A stretch of DNA of 8,905 nt, from the NCBI GenBank assembly GCA_028711355.1, contig JAQTSL010000139.1:1-8905 (forward strand). The letters are read 5' to 3'. This DNA is from Rhodoferax sp. (GTDB lineage: Bacteria; Pseudomonadota; Gammaproteobacteria; Burkholderiales; Burkholderiaceae_C). The translations under genes and the position numbers were made by a program. The notes under the pieces are model-generated. The model searched no databases, was not told the DNA's origin, and saw nothing but the letters and a program-made list of their open reading frames with translations. This document shows positions 6,093 to 8,905 of the stretch, piece after piece (position 1 is the stretch's first letter; each line of letters opens with the position of its first letter).

Positions 6093-6108
6093 ATATCAGT
6101 TCTGATAT
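6093..6108. promoter_or_regulatory. Perfect palindrome ahead of the RelE/HTH operon, candidate operator
   Basis: ATATCAG-TT-CTGATAT is a perfect 7-bp inverted repeat with a 2-bp centre, ending 4 nt before the toxin start codon (6089). On the minus strand the right arm overlaps a possible -10 (GATATA/TATAAG). A HTH antitoxin dimer bound here would block transcription and translation start, as known for higBA-type operons. The repeat is direct observation; the binder is inferred. Confidence 0.7.
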
Positions 6109-6120
6109 TGTTTCACGGTA

Positions 6121-6141
6121 AAAGCCTTGGATGTTGGCTTT
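6121..6141 (-). terminator. Weak hairpin at the glnS stop, possible terminator
   Basis: On the minus strand AAAGCC (6141-6136) and GGCTTT (6126-6121) can pair around a 9-nt loop, with an A-rich start and a U-rich end extending to 6120. The stem begins inside the glnS TAA. Six pairs with only three G-C make it a weak terminator at best, and read-through from glnS into the downstream operon is possible. Confidence 0.3.
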
Positions 6142-8029
6142 ATTTCCCCCAACTATCCCGCAACCCCACCGCCAAATTAAACACCGGCTTGCTGCCTTGA
6201 ACGTGGTCAATCCGATCCGCCACAAAGTACCCATGCCGCTCAAACTGGAAGTTCTGGCCGGGCCGGGCGTTGGCCAGTGACGGTTCCACTATCGCCGTGA
6301 TGACCTTCAGGCTGCTGGGGTTCAGGCTGGCCAAAAAGTCTTTGCCGCTGGCATCGGGGTTGGCATCCAGAAACAGGCGGTCATACAGGCGCACCTCGGC
6401 ATTGACGCCGTCGGCCACGCCGACCCAGGTAATGGCGGCCTTGACCTTGACGCTGTCGCTGCCGGGGGTGCCGCTCTTGGTGTCGGGCAGCACCGTAGCC
6501 AGCACCTCGGTGATGATGCCGTTCGCGTCGCGGTTCGCGCCAGTGCATTCGATCACATAGCCGCCTTTCAGACGCACCTTGTTGCCTGGCAGCATTTCAC
6601 CGTCTGGCCCGGAGCGGGGCGGGTAAAGGCGCTTGTAGCCTTTGGGTGGTACATCTTCATAGTCTTCGCGCTCGATCCACACTTCTTGGCCGATCGCGAA
6701 ATGGCGCTCTGGCGGTGGCACTGCGCCTTCGGGGGCTGTGCCCGCCGACGCACCATGCGCTGCGTGCGGCAGCGCGGGTTGCGTGCAGGGTTCCAGGTGG
6801 CCTGCACCCATCACCTCGTCCCAGTTGCTCAGCACCAGTTTGACCGGGTTGAGCACGGCAAAGCCGCGCTGGGCTTTGGTTTCCAGGTCTTCGCGCAGAC
6901 AGCCTTCGAGCGTGGCGTATTCGATCCAACTGTCGCTCTTGGACACGCCAATGCGCTCGGCAAACAGTTGCAGTGCCTCGGGCGTGTAACCGCGCCGGCG
7001 CAGACCGACGATGGTGGGCATACGCGGGTCGTCCCAGCCGTTGACGCGCTGGTCATAGACCAGTTGCGCCAGCTTGCGCTTGCTGGTGATCACATAGGTC
7101 AGGTTCAGTCGGGCAAATTCGTATTGTTTGGGTGCTGGGCTGGCCAGCAGGCCACCTTCGATCAGGCGTTGCAGTAGCCAGTCGTAAAACGGGCGTTGGT
7201 CTTCAAATTCCAGCGTGCAGATGCTGTGGGTGATTTGCTCCAGCGCGTCTTCGATCGGGTGCGCAAAGGTGTACATCGGGTAGATGCACCAGGTGTCGCC
7301 GGTGTTGTGGTGGTTGGCGCGGCGGATGCGGTAAATGGCCGGGTCGCGCATATTGATGTTGGGTGAGGCCATGTCAATTTTGGCGCGCAGCACCATGGCA
7401 CCGTCTTCGTACCGACCGTCGCGCATCTGCTCAAAACGCGCCAGGTTGTCGGCCGGGCTGCGGTCGCGCTGCGGGCTGTTCAGCCCCGATTTGCCAAAGT
7501 CGCCACGGTTGATGCGCATCTGCTCGGGCGTTTGCTCATCGACGTAGGCGTGGCCCGCTTCGATCAGATAGACCGCCGCGCGGTACATGAAGTCAAAGTA
7601 GTCGCTGGCCTGGTAGGGCAGGGTGTTGCCGGGCTGGCTCCAGTCAAAGCCCAGCCAATTGACCGCGTCGATGATGCTGTCAACGTATTCGGTGTCTTCC
7701 TTTTCGGGATTGGTGTCGTCAAAGCGCAGATGGCACACACCACCGTAGTCGCGCGCCAAGCCAAAGTTCAGGCAGATGCTCTTGGCGTGGCCAATGTGCA
7801 GGTAGCCGTTGGGCTCGGGCGGAAAGCGGGTGCGGATTTTGGCCGGGTCCGGCCCGCCTGCGCCGTGGTGCGCCGCATCACCCGGCGAGCCGCCCCAGCG
7901 GCGCTGCGCATAGGTGCCTTTTTCCAGATCAGATTCAATGATCTGTCGCAAAAAATGGCTGGGCTTGTTGGGGTCTGCGAGCGGGCCCGAAGCAGCGTGG
8001 GCGTTGGCGGGGGTGGGGGCGATGGTCAT
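6140..8029 (-). CDS. glnS: Glutaminyl-tRNA synthetase
   Basis: 629 residues from the ATG at 8029. This class I synthetase charges tRNA-Gln with glutamine in the cytoplasm. The HIGH-type motif is PPEPNGYLHIGHAKS (70-84), the KMSKS equivalent is VITSKRKL (313-320), and the Rossmann segment LRFDDTNPEKED is at 101-112. The C-terminal beta-barrel anticodon-binding region ends in GQNFQFERHGYF...VFNLAVGLRDSW, as in other GlnRS. Two insertions relative to E. coli GlnRS (about 553 residues) are visible: a Gly/His/Ala-rich stretch at about 43-62 and an Ala/Pro/His-rich stretch at about 409-441. The frame extends upstream to 8149, but that part reads through the intergenic region. The start at 8029 fits the family N-terminus (HFLRQIIESDLEKGTY) and a -10 box 7 nt ahead. 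Its 3' end is the source-type sequence of the two scars downstream. Confidence 0.97.
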   Translation of the reverse strand: MTIAPTPANAHAASGPLADPNKPSHFLRQIIESDLEKGTYAQRRWGGSPGDAAHHGAGGPDPAKIRTRFPPEPNGYLHIGHAKSICLNFGLARDYGGVCHLRFDDTNPEKEDTEYVDSIIDAVNWLGFDWSQPGNTLPYQASDYFDFMYRAAVYLIEAGHAYVDEQTPEQMRINRGDFGKSGLNSPQRDRSPADNLARFEQMRDGRYEDGAMVLRAKIDMASPNINMRDPAIYRIRRANHHNTGDTWCIYPMYTFAHPIEDALEQITHSICTLEFEDQRPFYDWLLQRLIEGGLLASPAPKQYEFARLNLTYVITSKRKLAQLVYDQRVNGWDDPRMPTIVGLRRRGYTPEALQLFAERIGVSKSDSWIEYATLEGCLREDLETKAQRGFAVLNPVKLVLSNWDEVMGAGHLEPCTQPALPHAAHGASAGTAPEGAVPPPERHFAIGQEVWIEREDYEDVPPKGYKRLYPPRSGPDGEMLPGNKVRLKGGYVIECTGANRDANGIITEVLATVLPDTKSGTPGSDSVKVKAAITWVGVADGVNAEVRLYDRLFLDANPDASGKDFLASLNPSSLKVITAIVEPSLANARPGQNFQFERHGYFVADRIDHVQGSKPVFNLAVGLRDSWGK

Positions 8030-8036
8030 GCAACTG

Positions 8037-8042
8037 ATTTTA
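8037..8042 (-). promoter_or_regulatory. -10 box of glnS (TAAAAT), 7 nt before the start codon
   Basis: On the minus strand TAAAAT (8042-8037) is followed by seven bases (CAGTTGC) and then the glnS ATG. Such spacing puts transcription start at or next to the start codon. No Shine-Dalgarno sequence is present, which supports a leaderless or nearly leaderless mRNA. No convincing -35 is seen. Confidence 0.4.
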
Positions 8043-8053
8043 GACGGCCACCG

Positions 8054-8067
8054 CTGCCGTGCGGCAG
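8054..8067. repeat. Perfect 6-bp inverted repeat in the glnS/dedA intergenic region
   Basis: CTGCCG-TG-CGGCAG is a perfect GC-rich inverted repeat in the 101-bp gap between the divergent glnS and dedA starts. It lies just upstream of the predicted glnS -10 box. It could be a regulator site or a hairpin in a longer transcript; no binder can be named. Confidence 0.4.
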
Positions 8068-8117
8068 GGGTGAAGGCCGCGCACAATTGAGCCGCCAGCA
8101 GACTGGCGCGTGTTGGG

Positions 8118-8123
8118 GATAAT
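8118..8123 (+). promoter_or_regulatory. -10 box of dedA (GATAAT), 7 nt before ATG at 8131
   Basis: GATAAT (5/6 to consensus) is followed by seven bases (GCCGCCG) and the ATG at 8131, the same geometry as on the glnS side. Transcription would start at about the start codon, supporting 8131 as the real start and a leaderless mRNA. No good -35 is seen at 17 bp. Confidence 0.35.
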
Positions 8124-8130
8124 GCCGCCG

Positions 8131-8784
8131 ATGGATATTTTGCTGACATTGTTGGACTTCATCGTGCACGTGGACAAACACCTGGAGCTGTTTGTGCAGA
8201 ATTACGGCACCTGGGTCTATGCGCTGCTGTTTTTGATCATTTTTGTCGAAACCGGCGTGGTGGTGATGCCGTTTTTGCCGGGCGACTCGCTGCTGTTTGT
8301 GGTCGGCGCCATGTGCGGGGTTGGGTTGATGAGCTACCCGGCTTCGGTGGCACTGCTGTTGGCCGCGGCGATTCTGGGCAACCAGTCCAACTACACCATC
8401 GGGCATTACTTTGGCCCCAAAGTTTTTCAATGGGAAGACTCGCGCTGGTTCAACAAAAAAGCGTTTGACCAGGCCCACGCTTTTTACGAAAAGTATGGTG
8501 GTATCACCATCGTGGTAGCGCGTTTCATGCCGTTTTTGCGCACCTTTGCGCCGTTTGTGGCGGGTGTGGCGCAGATGACGCGGCGGCGTTTTACCTTGTT
8601 CGATGTGCTGGGCGGCACGCTGTGGGTCGGCGGTATCGTCACCGTTGGCTATTTCTTTGGCAACATCGCATGGGTTAAAGCGCACCTGGACAAGATCATC
8701 TGGGCGATGATTCTGGTGCCGGGTCTGGTGGTACTGTTTGGCGCCTGGAAGGCGCGGCGCAAGGCGGACGTGCCAATGATTTAA
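8131..8784 (+). CDS. DedA-family inner-membrane protein (YqjA/YghB type)
   Basis: 217 residues, strongly hydrophobic. DedA proteins are membrane transporters; some act as C55-isoprenyl phosphate or phospholipid flippases, and others support proton-motive force and cell division in E. coli. Family motifs: ETGVVVMPFLPGDSLLF (40-56) with E40 and D52, GNQSNYTIGHYFG (83-95), and ARFMPFLRTFAPFVAG (130-145) with R131 and R137. These correspond to the Glu, Asp and two Arg residues known to be essential in E. coli YqjA. Hydrophobic segments lie at about 28-48, 54-80, 124-146, 159-179 and 188-206; some of them (the parts around PFLPGD and RFMPFLRT) are re-entrant loops in the family. The start at 8131 (MDILLTLLDF) fits relatives and the -10 box. 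GTG at 8110 and ATG at 8122 are in-frame alternatives. It is divergent from glnS and not related to the defence island. Confidence 0.9.
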   Translation: MDILLTLLDFIVHVDKHLELFVQNYGTWVYALLFLIIFVETGVVVMPFLPGDSLLFVVGAMCGVGLMSYPASVALLLAAAILGNQSNYTIGHYFGPKVFQWEDSRWFNKKAFDQAHAFYEKYGGITIVVARFMPFLRTFAPFVAGVAQMTRRRFTLFDVLGGTLWVGGIVTVGYFFGNIAWVKAHLDKIIWAMILVPGLVVLFGAWKARRKADVPMI

Positions 8785-8905
8785 CCGAGAAAATCCATTA
8801 GGGCACTACAGGGACTTCCTAAAGAGTCAACAGGTTTTTTGTATTTTCTTGATAAACGGTATTCATTGCATTGGTGTAAGTGAAAGCTGCGATAAAACGA
8901 GGAAA

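Noticed and set aside
8030..8149. 40-codon N-terminal extension of glnS
   Set aside because: It crosses the promoter region and overlaps the dedA start, and has no similarity to the GlnRS N-terminus; the ATG at 8029 fits better.
8026..8685. 219-codon open frame on the - strand opposite dedA
   Set aside because: His/Gln/Arg-rich composition typical of the reverse of a membrane-protein gene; dedA on the + strand has all family motifs.
8813..8840. Possible terminator after dedA (GACTT/GAGTC hairpin, T6 tract)
   Set aside because: Only five pairs including one G-T, and six unpaired bases lie between the stem and the T tract, so it is not a convincing intrinsic terminator.
8891..8905. AACGAGGAAA at the right edge as a ribosome-binding site
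   Set aside because: It looks like a Shine-Dalgarno sequence for a gene starting just beyond the window, but no start codon is inside, so it cannot be supported.

Overview
The window looks like a piece of a betaproteobacterial chromosome, probably Burkholderiales/Comamonadaceae. This rests on a glnS of the type with alanine/glycine-rich insertions divergent from a dedA of the YqjA/YghB group, and on a moderately high GC content. The taxonomic call is recognition by eye, not a search result. The layout is a housekeeping edge (dedA on +, glnS on -) followed downstream of glnS by a defence/toxin-antitoxin island in which every gene is on the minus strand.

In transcription order on the minus strand, from high to low coordinates, the genes are: glnS (8029-6140); a RelE/HigB-type toxin and its HTH antitoxin (6089-5470); a short zeta-like kinase overlapped by a 62-residue helical protein (5438-4681); a 200-bp decayed copy of the glnS 3' end (4656-4457); mcrB and mcrC (4441-1143), a GTPase/endonuclease pair for modification-dependent restriction; a winged-helix nucleotidyltransferase (MNT) with a HEPN protein (1080-66); and the first 20 codons of what looks like an MmeI-type DNA methyltransferase running off the left edge (60-1).

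The main non-obvious structure is that glnS 3'-end sequence occurs three times in the same orientation. There is the intact gene, an exact 21-bp piece at 5440-5460 directly ahead of the zeta-like kinase, and a 200-bp diverged piece at 4457-4656 directly ahead of mcrB. Each accessory module is therefore preceded by a glnS tail. The simplest reading is that the glnS 3' end is an integration hotspot where defence and addiction modules have accumulated one after another. No integrase or transposase is visible in the window.

Regulatory signals that can be seen: a perfect 7-2-7 palindrome just before the RelE-type toxin gene; two dyads 21 bp apart over the promoter and start of the MNT gene, suited to autoregulation by its winged helix; and paired -10-like boxes exactly 7 nt before the glnS and dedA start codons, suggesting leaderless or nearly leaderless mRNAs. 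No tRNA, rRNA, CRISPR array or IS element was seen. The only long gap between intact genes (4442-4680) is filled by the glnS remnant.
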